Of a stretch of DNA of 64,000 nt, positions 50,228 through 59,755 are shown in pieces. Location: contig NZ_CP115463.1 in assembly GCF_027912495.1 (NCBI RefSeq), forward strand, positions 4,042,501-4,106,500, read 5' to 3'. The number at the start of each line of letters is the position of its first letter. The stretch's first letter is position 1. This DNA comes from Caulobacter sp. NIBR1757 (GTDB lineage: Bacteria > Pseudomonadota > Alphaproteobacteria > Caulobacterales > Caulobacteraceae). A program made the position numbers and the translations under genes. The notes beneath the pieces are model-generated. The model ran no database searches, was not told where the DNA came from, and was given only the letters and a program-made list of their open reading frames with translations.

Positions 50228-50842
50228 CTACTTCGGCGCGGGCGCGGGGGCGCCGGCGGTAAAGCCGCTGGCCAGGATGCCGTCCCAGGGCAGGCGCTCG
50301 ACCTTCAAGGTCGGCCCTTTCGGGTCCGGTGTCGCGTTGGCTTCGCCGGTGACGGCCGCGATGTCGATCGGCCGATCGGTGAGGATGGTGACCTCGCAGA
50401 CGGCGATCAGGGTCTGGGCTCCGGTGCTCCAGACATTGTCCTTGGTCGGTCGGCGATCGGCGCGACCACAGATGCGTTGACCCACGTCCAACTGCAGCGC
50501 CTGGGCCGCGCCCTCGCCCTTGGTGACGGCCGCCGCCGTGGCGGTGGCGGTGCCGGTGGCGGTGATGCGGTAGCGGCCGGCGGTCATGGCCGGGATGGTG
50601 CAGATCGTCTTGGCCTGGCTGACGACCCGGCAGGCGGCGGCGCCGATCTCGGGTTGGGTGTAGCCGGCGAAGGCGCGGGGCGGACCCAGCGGAATCGGCG
50701 GCGGGGCCGGGGCCCTGGCGGCCGGCGGCGGGGCCGGTCTGGCGGCTGGAGGAACGGCCGGCTTGACGGGCGGCGTCTGGGCGGAGGGCGCGGCGACCAT
50801 GAATAGGGTGGCCGCCAGGCCCAGGCTGAGGGTCTTGATCAC
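50228..50842 (-). CDS. Exported hypothetical protein with Pro/Ala-rich segment
   Basis: The protein has 204 residues from a GTG at 50842 with a signal peptide (MIKTLSLGLAATLFMVAAPSA). Residues about 23-60 are Pro/Ala-rich (PPVKPAVPPAARPAPPPAA). The rest is a compact domain with four Cys (GAAACRVVS, KTICTIPAM, QRICGRADR, IAVCEVTIL) that could form two disulfides in the periplasm. No family is recognised. It ends 9 nt before the holin-family gene on the same strand. Confidence 0.7.
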   Translation of the reverse strand: MIKTLSLGLAATLFMVAAPSAQTPPVKPAVPPAARPAPPPAARAPAPPPIPLGPPRAFAGYTQPEIGAAACRVVSQAKTICTIPAMTAGRYRITATGTATATAAAVTKGEGAAQALQLDVGQRICGRADRRPTKDNVWSTGAQTLIAVCEVTILTDRPIDIAAVTGEANATPDPKGPTLKVERLPWDGILASGFTAGAPAPAPK

Positions 50843-51003
50843 GGGCTTACTCCTGATGCCGCATTAGGCGGCGTCGCGACGGTTGGTTTTGATGACCCCA
50901 CGGCTCTCCATGGCGGCCTGGAGCGTATTGATCCTGTTGAAGAGATCAACGGCCTCGTCGATCGGGCGCTTTGGCCGGCGCCGCATTGCAGGCCGGAATG
51001 CAA

Positions 51004-51029
51004 ACGGGCCGGTCTGATGACCGGCCCGT
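51004..51029 (-). terminator. Hairpin terminator of the autotransporter gene
   Basis: Perfect 11-bp stem ACGGGCCGGTC/GACCGGCCCGT (51004-51014, 51019-51029) with loop TGAT, 31 nt after the autotransporter stop. On the minus strand only a short T-run follows. Confidence 0.65.
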
Positions 51030-51059
51030 CCACAATGCCTTGATACGTTGGCGATGCGC

Positions 51060-54000
51060 CTACCAGCGCCAGCGGATGCCGAGCGAGCCTTCCGTCGACT
51101 GGTAGTCGTCCTGGAACTTCACACCGAGGTTCAGGAAGGCCGAGAAGCGGTCGTCGGCGCCGAACACGTTCACGGTGCCGCCGACTTCGCCGAAGCTGCC
51201 GGAGAAGTCGTCGCTGAGCGTGAAGTCCGGACCGGCCGAGTGGAAGGTCACGTCGTTCTCGCCCTCGAACTCGTTCCAGTAGCGGGCGACGACCGCCCAC
51301 TTGGACGAGAAGGTCCCGTGGTCGGCGGTCAGGCCCAGGCGACCGCCGAGGCTGAGGCGCAGGCTGGTGACGTCGTCGAAGTCGACGTTCGCCCCCGGCA
51401 CGTCCACCGCGTCGATCGACGAGGAGAGGTAGGACAGCGAGCCCAGCGGTTCGAAGAAGCCGTTGGCGCCGAGCGGCATCGACCAGCCGCCTTCGACCTG
51501 CAGGCCGAGGGTATCGACCGAACCGGAGAAGACGTTCGAGCCGGCCGGAGCCAGGGAGATCGCCTGATGGTCGTAGTCGAGGCTGTTGGCGTTGACGATG
51601 GCGTCGACGAACCAGGGACCGGCGACGTAGGAGCCGTACACCCCGAAGGTCATGCCCTCGAAGGAGGTCACGGTCGAGGAGTTGTCGAAGGTCACGTCGC
51701 TGTCGACATAGCCGATCTGGCCACCGACGACCCACGCCTTGCCCGAACCGCCGCCCATGAAGTCCAGGCCGCCGATCAGGCTGATGGTGTCCTGGGCGTA
51801 GGAGGTGTCGAACTTGTAGCTGACCCCGAACAGGTCGTAGCCCTGGATCCGGTCACGTTCGGCCGCGGCCCCGGTGATCTTCATCCACAGGCCCGCGCCG
51901 CTGTCGTCCAGCGACGGCAGCTGGCTGCGCAGGTCGGCCTGACGCTCGAACCAGGTCCCCGTGGTCGTCTGCCAGATGCTGGTCAGGGCGGCCCCGAAGG
52001 TCGTGAACTCGAAGGCCTCGCTGTCGGGCAGGCCGACCAGGACATGCTGTTTGTTGCCGTTGAGGGTCAGGTCGTAGAAGAACAGGCCTTTGTCGAGCAC
52101 GCCGTCGGCCGAGTTGAGGTCGGCGCGCCAGAAGTCGGACGCGCTGTTCAGCGAGAAGTGGGTCGCGGCGGTCGAGCCGGCGCCGGAGACATCGACCAGA
52201 ACGATACCGACAGGGTTGAAGGCCCCGAAGGCGTTGGCGCTGACGTCGTTGACCAGGATCGAGGTCGATCCGAGCGTGCTGCCGCCGGTGAGGCTGAGGC
52301 AGTCGGCGGCGGTCAGGACGGCGCAGCTGGTCTGGGTCGTCGGGCCGAGGTCGGCGTCCATCGACAGCAGGCTGGAGCCCGTGCCGTTGAAGGTGGCGCC
52401 CGACGCCAGGATGCGATCGTTGATCTGGCCGTCGGACACGGCCGCGAGGGTCGTGCCGCTGGAGCCGAAGACGATCCGGCCACTGTTGTTGAAGCTTTCC
52501 AGGTTGGTGATGGTCAGGGTGGAGGCGCCGAGCGTGGGCTCGCCGACGACCAACAGACCGGCCTGGGTGAAGGTGTCGGCGCCGGCTCCGAAGTCGAAGC
52601 TGGTGGCGACGCCGCCGGCGTTGGTGAAGATGGCGCCGGTGTTGTTCAGGACATCCGCGCCGCCCGAGAAGACCGAGGCGCCGGTGGTGTGCCAGCTGGT
52701 CACCGAGCTGTTGTTGAACACCACGTTGCCGGTCAGGCCGCTGAACAGCACGCGACCGTTGATGCGGCCGGCGTTGTTGATGATCACGCTGCCGCCGATG
52801 CCGCGGATGGCGTTGTCGTCATAGCCGGTGATGGTGTTGTCGGTCGAACGGACCGTGGTGGTGGCGCCGACGTTGAAGGTCGTCGTGCCGCCCGCCGCGT
52901 TGTTCAGATCCACAACCCAGCCGCCCGCGCCCGCGCCGGAGCCGACAATGGTCGAGCCCGTGCCGGTGTTGACGGTGACCGCGCCGCCGCCCGAACCGGT
53001 GCGGATGGCGCTGCCATTGACGTCCTGGATGGTGCGGCCGTTGGCGATCAGGACGCTGACCGCGCCCGTGCCGGTGGTGACGGCGTTGAGGGCCGAGGCC
53101 CCCGCGCCGGTGGCCGTGACGTTGGCGTTGACGTTCAGGATGCTGACGCCCGCGCCGCTGTTGACGGTCTGGATGCCGTCAGCGCCGCCAGAGACCGTGC
53201 CGCCGTTGGTGACCGTGACCGCGCCGCCCGCCGAGCTGGCGAAGATGCCGTCACCGGTGGCGTTGATCGTCGAGGCCGCCGTGGTGTCGATGGTGATGAC
53301 ACCCGCGCCGCTCGCGGTGGCGGTGATGCCCGCCCCGCCAGCCTGGATCGTGCCGACAGTGTCGATATCGATCGTGCCGGTGGTGCTGGTGGCGTCGATG
53401 CCGTCGCCGCTGGTGCTGACCAGGTCCCCGCCGGCGACCGTGAAGATCGTGGAGGTTCCGGTCGTCGCGCTGGTGCGGATGGCGTCGTCGACGGTGGCGG
53501 TCACCACGCCGGAGGTGCCGACGTTGATGGCCCCGGTGGTGTTGGTCGCCAGGATGCCGGTGCCGGCCGAGTTGACCGCGACATTGTTGGCCACCTGCGT
53601 CAGGCCGCCGACGCTGTTGGCCCACAGGCCGACCGAGCCAGCGCCGCCGGTGGCGTTGACGGAACCGCCGGTGGTGTAGACCTGGGCGCCGCCCGTGCTC
53701 TGGGAGTTGGCGCGGATGCCAACGCCGTCGGCCCAGATGGCCCCGCCCGTCGACTGGATGTTGATCGAAGCCCCGTTGAGGGCGATGCCGACGATGCCGA
53801 AATCGGTCACCCCGTCCGCCGACGTTCCGATCGCGCCGGTGTTGAAGATGGTAATGCCGCCGGACGCGGCGCCGTCGGCGGCGACGATGCCGGAAGCCGC
53901 CGAGCCGGTGATGGCGCCGGAGTTGTTGATCAGGATGCCGCCCGTGCCCGACTGAGTGGCGAAGATGCCGAAGCCGCCGCCGCCGCCGAGGTTGGCGTTG

Positions 54001-57000
54001 ATCGTGCCGCTGTTGGTGACTTGGACGATTCCGGTGCTCGCGGCGTTGGTGTTGCCCGCCTGGATACCGTCGAACGAGACGTTGAGCGTGCCGGTGTTGC
54101 TGGCGAAGACCGTGCCGTCACCGCCGCTGTTGACGACGGTGATACCGGACGCGGCCAGGCTCGTGATGGCCCCGGTGTTGATCACCTGGACGCTGCCCGT
54201 GCCGGTCGATTCGGCGTTGATGCCGTTGGAAATCGAACCAATGAAGGCGCTGTTGTTGACCGAGACCAGACCGTCGGCCCCTTCGGCGCCGATGCCGACG
54301 CCGCTGGACAGGATCTGTCCGGTGTTGACGACGACGGCGTTGCCGGCGCCGCCCGTGCCGGCGAAGATGCCGGCCGCGTCCAGCGCGCCATTGTTGACGC
54401 TGATCGAGGTGGCCGACTGGACGAAGATGTTTCCACTGGTCGACTGGGCGCCGATGCCGGCCGAGCCCGGGAAGTTGCCCGCGCCATCGACGTTGTCGAG
54501 GCCGAGGATGTCGATCGTGCCCGTGCCGGTGAGGATGGTGACATCGCCGCCGACGCTGGAGCCGCCCACACCCACCGCGCCGTTGCCGGTCATGGCGATG
54601 TTCAGGCCGTCGCCGATGACGACTGCGACACTGCCGGCCGCGCCGGTCGCTTCGCCGAACACGCCCGAGGCGCCGTCGGCGTCGCCGCCCGCGCCATCGT
54701 CGATGGTGATCGACAGGCCGGTGCCGATGAGGATCTCGGTCGATTCGTCACCGACCGCATCATCCGCCGCCTGGCCGCTGGAGGCGTGGACGCCGGTGGC
54801 CGTGGCGTCGCCGTCGGTGTTGGTGACCACGATCACGGCGTTGTTGCCGACCGACACCGTGGCGTCGTTGGCCGCCGAGACGGTCGAGGTCCCGTAGTCG
54901 TCCGGGTCGATGGTGACGCCGGCCCCGATCAGGGTGGTGGCTTCGCCCAGCCCAGCGTTGACCGCCAGGACCCCAGTGGAGCCGGCGGTGATCGAGGAGC
55001 CGTCACCGATGGTGACGGTCACGTCATCAGCGTTGGCGGCGCCGCTGATTCCGGCGGAAACGCCGACCACCCCGGCGACCATCGTGCCCTGGAAGCCGAC
55101 GTTGACGACGCCGCTGGCGCCCGAGTGGTTGGCGTTGATACCGGCGCCGTCCGTGAAGATGTTGTTGACCGAGGTAATGTTGATGTTGCCGGTCCCGGCC
55201 GTGATGAAGCCCAGGATGCCGGCGAAGGCGGTCGGGTCGCCCACCGTACCGATGTCGCCCGTGTAGTTGACGGTCAGGTCGCCGCCCTGGGTCAGGGCGC
55301 GGATGCCGAAGCCGTCGCTGGCGTCGATGGCGCTCGAGCCGCCGACGATGATCGCGCCGCCGCCGGTGGTCTGGACGTCGATGCCGTCGCCGCCGGTGGA
55401 GGTGATCGCGCCGCCGAGGGTGACGACCTGGGCCAGGCCCGCGCTGGTGCTGACGGTGATGGCGTCACCGGCCGTGCCGGTGACGGCGGCCGTGGCGCCG
55501 ACGGTGACGGTCGAGGTCCCGGCGCCCGTGCTGGTCGAGGTGATGCCGACCGCGCCGGTGACGTTGGCGGTGGTGTCGACGGTGGTGGCGCCCGCGCCGC
55601 TGGCGGCGATGCCCGTGCCGCCGGCGGTGATCACCGCGTTGTTGTTGACATCGACGCCGCCATCGCTGGCGGCGTTGATGCCGTCGCCGGTCGCGCCGAT
55701 CGTGCCGCCGCTGCTGTTGACGGTGACCAGGCCGCTGATGCTGGTCGCCTCGATGCCGTCTTCGCCGGCGCTGATCGCGCCGCTCGTGCCGATGGTGATG
55801 GCGCCCGAGAAGGTCAGGGCGTTGATGCCGTCGCCGCCGGTGCTGGTGATCGGGCCGGTCAGGCTGACCACGGTCGCGCCGCTGTCGCTGAACAGATCGA
55901 CCGCCGCGAAGGCGCCGGTGACGAAGGTCGAGCCGGAGCCGCTGACATCGACATTGCCCGTGCCGTTGGCGAAGGCGGCGATGCCGCCTTCGGTGACCGC
56001 GCCGTCGTTGATGACGATGGCGTTGCCCGAGCCAAAGGTTTGGACCAGCACGCCGTAACCGACGGCCGGAGCGGTGGTGGCCGCCGCGCCGCCGGCCAGG
56101 ATGTTGACCGTCGCGTCGCCCGAACCGTTGGTGCTGGCGTTGACGCCGCTGTCGTCGCCCGTCACCGAGCCGGAGACCGTCACCGTGGCCGTGCCGGCCC
56201 CGCCGGTGACGACGTTGACCCCGTCGCCGCCGGCCGTGACCGTGCCGCTGATGCCGACGGCGATGGCGCCGCTGGTGCTGCTGGCCTCGACGCCATTGTC
56301 GCCGGCGGTGACAAGACCGCCGAGGGTGATGCTGATCGGGCCGGTCGTGCTGGAGGCGTCAACGCCGTCGGCGAGGTTGCTGGTGATGTCGCCGGTCAGG
56401 TTGACGTTGATCAGGCCCGAGGTGGTGGAGACCTCGACGGCGTCGAAGGGGGCAAGAATGCCGATGTTGCCGGCCCCGGTGACCTGCACCGCGCCGCTGC
56501 CGGCGAAGCCGCCGACGCCGCCGTCGGTGACGTCGCCGTTGATGCTCACGATGACATTGCCGGTTCCGGTCGCCTGAGCGAAGACGCCGTAGGAGAAGCC
56601 GTCCGTGCCGGCGACGGTGGAGCCGGCCGCCAGGGTGACCGTGGCGTCGCCCGCGCCGCCCGATTCGGCGGCCACGCCGCCGCCGCCGGTGACCGCGCCG
56701 TTGACGGTGACGCTGGCCGAACTGTTGGCGCTGTCGGCGATGACGCCGTAGCCGGTGGCGGTGACATTGTTGACCGTGACGCTGACCGGGCCGTTGGAAT
56801 CGACATCGACGCCGACGCCGTTGTTGGCGGTGATCAGGCCGTCGGAGACAACGGTCACCCCATTGTTGCCCGTGATGGCATCGACCTCGATGCCATCGTC
56901 GCCGGTGACGTCGGTGACGTTCAGGGTGATCAGGCCGTCACCGTTGGAGGTGACATGGACGCCCTGGGCGCCGGTGCCGGTGATGCTGAAGCCGGTGGCG

Positions 57001-57962
57001 TTGAGGACGTAGTCGGCGTCGCCGATGGTCGAGCTGATGCCGGCGCCGGCCGTGCCGGTGACATCGTCGCCCAGGGTGATGGTGGTGGCGTTGTTGGTGC
57101 CCGAGTTGGTGACGATGCCGGTCGCGCCGGTGACGCCGCCCGCGGTGGTGGTGACGTTGACCGCGCCGCCCGTCGAGGTGGCGCTGATGCCGGTGGTTCC
57201 GGCGTTGATGGCGCCGGCGCTGATGGTGACGCCCGCCGTGCCGTTGGCGAAGATGCCTTCGTTGTTCGAGGTCAGCAGGCCGGTGGTGACCACGTCGACC
57301 ACGCCGCCGTTGGAGATCGCCCGCACGGCGGTGCCGGTCGAGGTGACGGTCGCGCCGTTGGTCAGGTAGACGGTGGTGTCGCCGCCGCCGGCCGAGGTGG
57401 CGTTGATGCCGAAGCCGGCCGTGGCGGTGACCGCGCCTTCGTTCAACCGCACCTGGGTGTCGCCGGCGGTGTTGGTGGCGTTGATGCCACGGCCCGACCC
57501 GATGGCCGGACCGGGCAGGCCATCGACGCCGACGTCGGTGGAGCGCAGGTCGACGATGACCGCCGGGCCCTGGCCCTGGATATTGATCGCGTAGCCGAGG
57601 GGGTTGACCACGACGGGATCACCGCCGCCGACGACGTTGGTCGTGGCCCGGACGGTGAGGGTCTCGCCGGCATTGCCGGTGATGGCGATGCCGTTGGTGA
57701 CGGTGACGCCGTCCTCGAGGTTGAGGGTCAGGTTGCCGTTGGTCGTCGCCGTGTAGTCGATGTTCACGTACGCGCCGGCGCAGGTGAAGGTGTCGTTGCC
57801 GCCGGCATTGGCCGACGGATTGCCGCACTCATCGGCGGCGACAGCCACCCCTGGCGCCAGCACGAGGCTGCCAAGACCCGCGACGCCGGCCAACAGGCTG
57901 GCGGCGACCAGCGAAGAGCTGGCCAGCAGGGAAACGCGACGATTGCGGATGGAAACGGACAT
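51060..57962 (-). CDS. Giant autotransporter (type V secretion) surface protein
   Basis: The protein has 2300 residues. A long signal peptide (about 1-42, ending GVAVAA) is followed by a passenger of about 1950 residues of degenerate beta-helix repeats rich in Gly, Thr, Asn, Ala and Val (units such as GDGINAASDGG, GAITSTGGDGI). The C-terminal about 280 residues form the autotransporter beta-barrel (GLWMKITGAAAERDR, AWVVGGQIGYVDSD, LGVKFQDDY, GSLGIRWRW with terminal Trp). Two Cys near the mature N-terminus may form a disulfide. The passenger probably forms a long fibre for adhesion or biofilm; no protease or lipase domain is seen. The terminator lies at 51004-51029. Confidence 0.9.
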   Translation of the reverse strand: MSVSIRNRRVSLLASSSLVAASLLAGVAGLGSLVLAPGVAVAADECGNPSANAGGNDTFTCAGAYVNIDYTATTNGNLTLNLEDGVTVTNGIAITGNAGETLTVRATTNVVGGGDPVVVNPLGYAINIQGQGPAVIVDLRSTDVGVDGLPGPAIGSGRGINATNTAGDTQVRLNEGAVTATAGFGINATSAGGGDTTVYLTNGATVTSTGTAVRAISNGGVVDVVTTGLLTSNNEGIFANGTAGVTISAGAINAGTTGISATSTGGAVNVTTTAGGVTGATGIVTNSGTNNATTITLGDDVTGTAGAGISSTIGDADYVLNATGFSITGTGAQGVHVTSNGDGLITLNVTDVTGDDGIEVDAITGNNGVTVVSDGLITANNGVGVDVDSNGPVSVTVNNVTATGYGVIADSANSSASVTVNGAVTGGGGVAAESGGAGDATVTLAAGSTVAGTDGFSYGVFAQATGTGNVIVSINGDVTDGGVGGFAGSGAVQVTGAGNIGILAPFDAVEVSTTSGLINVNLTGDITSNLADGVDASSTTGPISITLGGLVTAGDNGVEASSTSGAIAVGISGTVTAGGDGVNVVTGGAGTATVTVSGSVTGDDSGVNASTNGSGDATVNILAGGAAATTAPAVGYGVLVQTFGSGNAIVINDGAVTEGGIAAFANGTGNVDVSGSGSTFVTGAFAAVDLFSDSGATVVSLTGPITSTGGDGINALTFSGAITIGTSGAISAGEDGIEATSISGLVTVNSSGGTIGATGDGINAASDGGVDVNNNAVITAGGTGIAASGAGATTVDTTANVTGAVGITSTSTGAGTSTVTVGATAAVTGTAGDAITVSTSAGLAQVVTLGGAITSTGGDGIDVQTTGGGAIIVGGSSAIDASDGFGIRALTQGGDLTVNYTGDIGTVGDPTAFAGILGFITAGTGNINITSVNNIFTDGAGINANHSGASGVVNVGFQGTMVAGVVGVSAGISGAANADDVTVTIGDGSSITAGSTGVLAVNAGLGEATTLIGAGVTIDPDDYGTSTVSAANDATVSVGNNAVIVVTNTDGDATATGVHASSGQAADDAVGDESTEILIGTGLSITIDDGAGGDADGASGVFGEATGAAGSVAVVIGDGLNIAMTGNGAVGVGGSSVGGDVTILTGTGTIDILGLDNVDGAGNFPGSAGIGAQSTSGNIFVQSATSISVNNGALDAAGIFAGTGGAGNAVVVNTGQILSSGVGIGAEGADGLVSVNNSAFIGSISNGINAESTGTGSVQVINTGAITSLAASGITVVNSGGDGTVFASNTGTLNVSFDGIQAGNTNAASTGIVQVTNSGTINANLGGGGGFGIFATQSGTGGILINNSGAITGSAASGIVAADGAASGGITIFNTGAIGTSADGVTDFGIVGIALNGASINIQSTGGAIWADGVGIRANSQSTGGAQVYTTGGSVNATGGAGSVGLWANSVGGLTQVANNVAVNSAGTGILATNTTGAINVGTSGVVTATVDDAIRTSATTGTSTIFTVAGGDLVSTSGDGIDATSTTGTIDIDTVGTIQAGGAGITATASGAGVITIDTTAASTINATGDGIFASSAGGAVTVTNGGTVSGGADGIQTVNSGAGVSILNVNANVTATGAGASALNAVTTGTGAVSVLIANGRTIQDVNGSAIRTGSGGGAVTVNTGTGSTIVGSGAGAGGWVVDLNNAAGGTTTFNVGATTTVRSTDNTITGYDDNAIRGIGGSVIINNAGRINGRVLFSGLTGNVVFNNSSVTSWHTTGASVFSGGADVLNNTGAIFTNAGGVATSFDFGAGADTFTQAGLLVVGEPTLGASTLTITNLESFNNSGRIVFGSSGTTLAAVSDGQINDRILASGATFNGTGSSLLSMDADLGPTTQTSCAVLTAADCLSLTGGSTLGSTSILVNDVSANAFGAFNPVGIVLVDVSGAGSTAATHFSLNSASDFWRADLNSADGVLDKGLFFYDLTLNGNKQHVLVGLPDSEAFEFTTFGAALTSIWQTTTGTWFERQADLRSQLPSLDDSGAGLWMKITGAAAERDRIQGYDLFGVSYKFDTSYAQDTISLIGGLDFMGGGSGKAWVVGGQIGYVDSDVTFDNSSTVTSFEGMTFGVYGSYVAGPWFVDAIVNANSLDYDHQAISLAPAGSNVFSGSVDTLGLQVEGGWSMPLGANGFFEPLGSLSYLSSSIDAVDVPGANVDFDDVTSLRLSLGGRLGLTADHGTFSSKWAVVARYWNEFEGENDVTFHSAGPDFTLSDDFSGSFGEVGGTVNVFGADDRFSAFLNLGVKFQDDYQSTEGSLGIRWRW

Positions 57963-58142
57963 TGGCAGCCCCCTCAGGTTGCTTAAACATTTGAGCGGGC
58001 GCGCGAACGCACTCCGCCCCTCATAGGAACATCGTTCGGCGAACCTAGGCGAGACGGTGGCGGGCTGTCTATCGCCAAATTTGTGACGACGTGCCTTGTT
58101 TGGGGGGTAACTCGCTCTATCGGCGAATATTGGTCGGCATAG

Positions 58143-58157
58143 TACCCGAATTGGGTA
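58143..58157. promoter_or_regulatory. Pseudo-palindrome in the autotransporter/guaD divergent region
   Basis: TACCCGAATTGGGTA has 5-nt exact arms (TACCC/GGGTA) about GAATT. It lies in the 268-bp gap between two divergent genes and could be an operator for either. No convincing -35/-10 pair could be assigned around it. Confidence 0.35.
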
Positions 58158-58230
58158 ATAGTCTTGGGTTTCAACATGCTATGAGATCAGGGGCCGGCGC
58201 GATCCGCCCGGCGGCGGAGCAGACGGTCGG

Positions 58231-59517
58231 ATGTCGGGGTTGCGGGGGTGGCGGTCGGAACTGGTCTGGACCCTGGGCGACCCGGCGTCGAATGTGGCGG
58301 CGCTGCGCCATTTTCCCGATGGCTTGCTGCTCGTCGAAGACGGCCGGATCGTTGACGCAGGAGCCTGGAGCGACCTGGCCCCTGGCCTGCCGGAGGGCGT
58401 GCCGGTCGAGCATCTGCCCGGCCGGATCCTGACCCCCGGCTTCGTCGATGGCCACATCCATTTTCCGCAGCTGGACATGGTCGCCTCGCCGGGCGGAGCC
58501 CTGCTCGACTGGCTGGAGCGCTACACCTTCCCGGCCGAGCGGGCCTTCGCCGATCCGTCCCACGCCAGGGAGGCGGCGGGGCGATTCCTGAACAGCCTGC
58601 TGGCCAACGGCACGACCACGGCCATGGTCTTCGGCTCGGTGCACAGGGAATCGGTCGAGGTCCTGCTCGAGGACGCCCTCGCCCGCGACATGCGGCTGAT
58701 CGCCGGCAAATGCCTGATGGACAGGGGGCCGGAGGGCCTGCGCGACACGGCCGAGGGCGGGGCGGCGGAAACCTCGGGCCTGATCCGCGCCTGGCGGGGC
58801 CGGGGCCGGCTGGGCTATGCGGTGACGCCGCGATTCGCGCTTGGCAGTTCGCGCGAGCAGCTGGCCCTGGCCGGGCGGCTGGTGGCCGACAACCCCGATG
58901 TCTGGATGCAGACCCATCTTTCGGAGAACACCGCCGAGATCGAGGCCACCCGCCAGGCCTTCCCGGAGGCCGCCGACTATCTCGACGTCTACGACCGATT
59001 CGGCCTGGTCACCGACCGGTCGCTGTTCGCCCACGCCATTCACCTGAGCGACCGGGAACTGGGGCGGATGGGCCAGGCCCGCTGCGCCTGCGCCTTCTGC
59101 CCGACCTCGAACCTGTTCCTCGGCAGCGGCCTGTTCGACCTCAAGCGGACGACAGGTTTCGGGGTCAAGGTGGCGCTCGGCACCGACATCGGGGCCGGCA
59201 CCAGCTGGAGTCTGCTGACCACGGCCGCGGAAGCCTGGAAGGTCGGACAGCTGAAAGGGACGACGCTGGATCCCCTGACCGCTCTCTACATGGCCGGACG
59301 TGGCGGCGCAGAGGCCCTGGGGCTGCAGGACCGCATCGGCGCTTTCGAGCCCGGCATGGAGGCCGACTTCGTGGTGCTGGACCCGGGCGGAGCGCCGGGC
59401 CTCGCCCGCCACCGCGCCGCCAGCCTTTCGGAACGCCTGTTCGCCCTGATGGTGCTGGGCGACGACCGCACAGTCGAGCGGACGTATCTGGCGGGAAACC
59501 TGGCCCACAGCCGTTAG
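58231..59517 (+). CDS. guaD: Guanine deaminase
   Basis: The protein has 428 residues from the ATG at 58231. It is a zinc amidohydrolase that converts guanine to xanthine in purine salvage. Metal ligands are H75 and H77 (FVDGHIHFPQLDMV), His in MQTHLSENTAEIE, His in FAHAIHLSDREL, and Asp in LGTDIGAGTS. LLDWLERYTFPAE, CAFCPTSNLF and the late SERLFALMVLGDDR are characteristic of GuaD rather than other amidohydrolases. It stands alone; the palindrome after its stop belongs to the GGGGACA family in degenerate form. Confidence 0.92.
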   Translation: MSGLRGWRSELVWTLGDPASNVAALRHFPDGLLLVEDGRIVDAGAWSDLAPGLPEGVPVEHLPGRILTPGFVDGHIHFPQLDMVASPGGALLDWLERYTFPAERAFADPSHAREAAGRFLNSLLANGTTTAMVFGSVHRESVEVLLEDALARDMRLIAGKCLMDRGPEGLRDTAEGGAAETSGLIRAWRGRGRLGYAVTPRFALGSSREQLALAGRLVADNPDVWMQTHLSENTAEIEATRQAFPEAADYLDVYDRFGLVTDRSLFAHAIHLSDRELGRMGQARCACAFCPTSNLFLGSGLFDLKRTTGFGVKVALGTDIGAGTSWSLLTTAAEAWKVGQLKGTTLDPLTALYMAGRGGAEALGLQDRIGAFEPGMEADFVVLDPGGAPGLARHRAASLSERLFALMVLGDDRTVERTYLAGNLAHSR

Positions 59518-59553
59518 GGGTCGGGTTGGCCGCAGCGCGGCCTACCTGTCTCC
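59517..59553. repeat. Degenerate GGGGACA-family palindromic element, copy 4
   Basis: GGGGTCGGGTTGGCCGC faces GCGGCCTACCTGTCTCC around AGC; the pairing is imperfect, but the ends resemble the 41918 element (GGGGACAGGTAGGCCGCC). It starts on the last base of the guaD stop codon, the same placement as copy 2. Confidence 0.5.
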
Positions 59554-59755
59554 AAGGGCACGATTTGTAGTTAAACGATCATAACAAACGGCGATCGAAG
59601 TCAACTTTCGCTAACCATCCGGCGCGCCCAAATACGGTGTACAGGCTTTTACTGTATATCTTGAGCATATCCTAAGTCCCCACCCGTAACCCTGCAGGCC
59701 GGTTCGGGGAGTCCGCGCATTTGCGACTCTTCAGGGGTAATGCGGGGACGTCAGA

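Noticed and set aside
51100..57900. Possible CRISPR-like or tandem DNA repeats
   Set aside because: The repetitive look comes from degenerate protein repeats of the autotransporter; unit length and spacing vary and there are no constant direct repeats with unique spacers.
51048..57986. A 2312-codon open frame on the plus strand, antisense to the autotransporter
   Set aside because: Its product is a monotonous Gly/Asp/Arg/Val/Ala-rich mixture with no domains. It mirrors the repeat codons of the real gene on the minus strand, which has a signal peptide and a beta-barrel.
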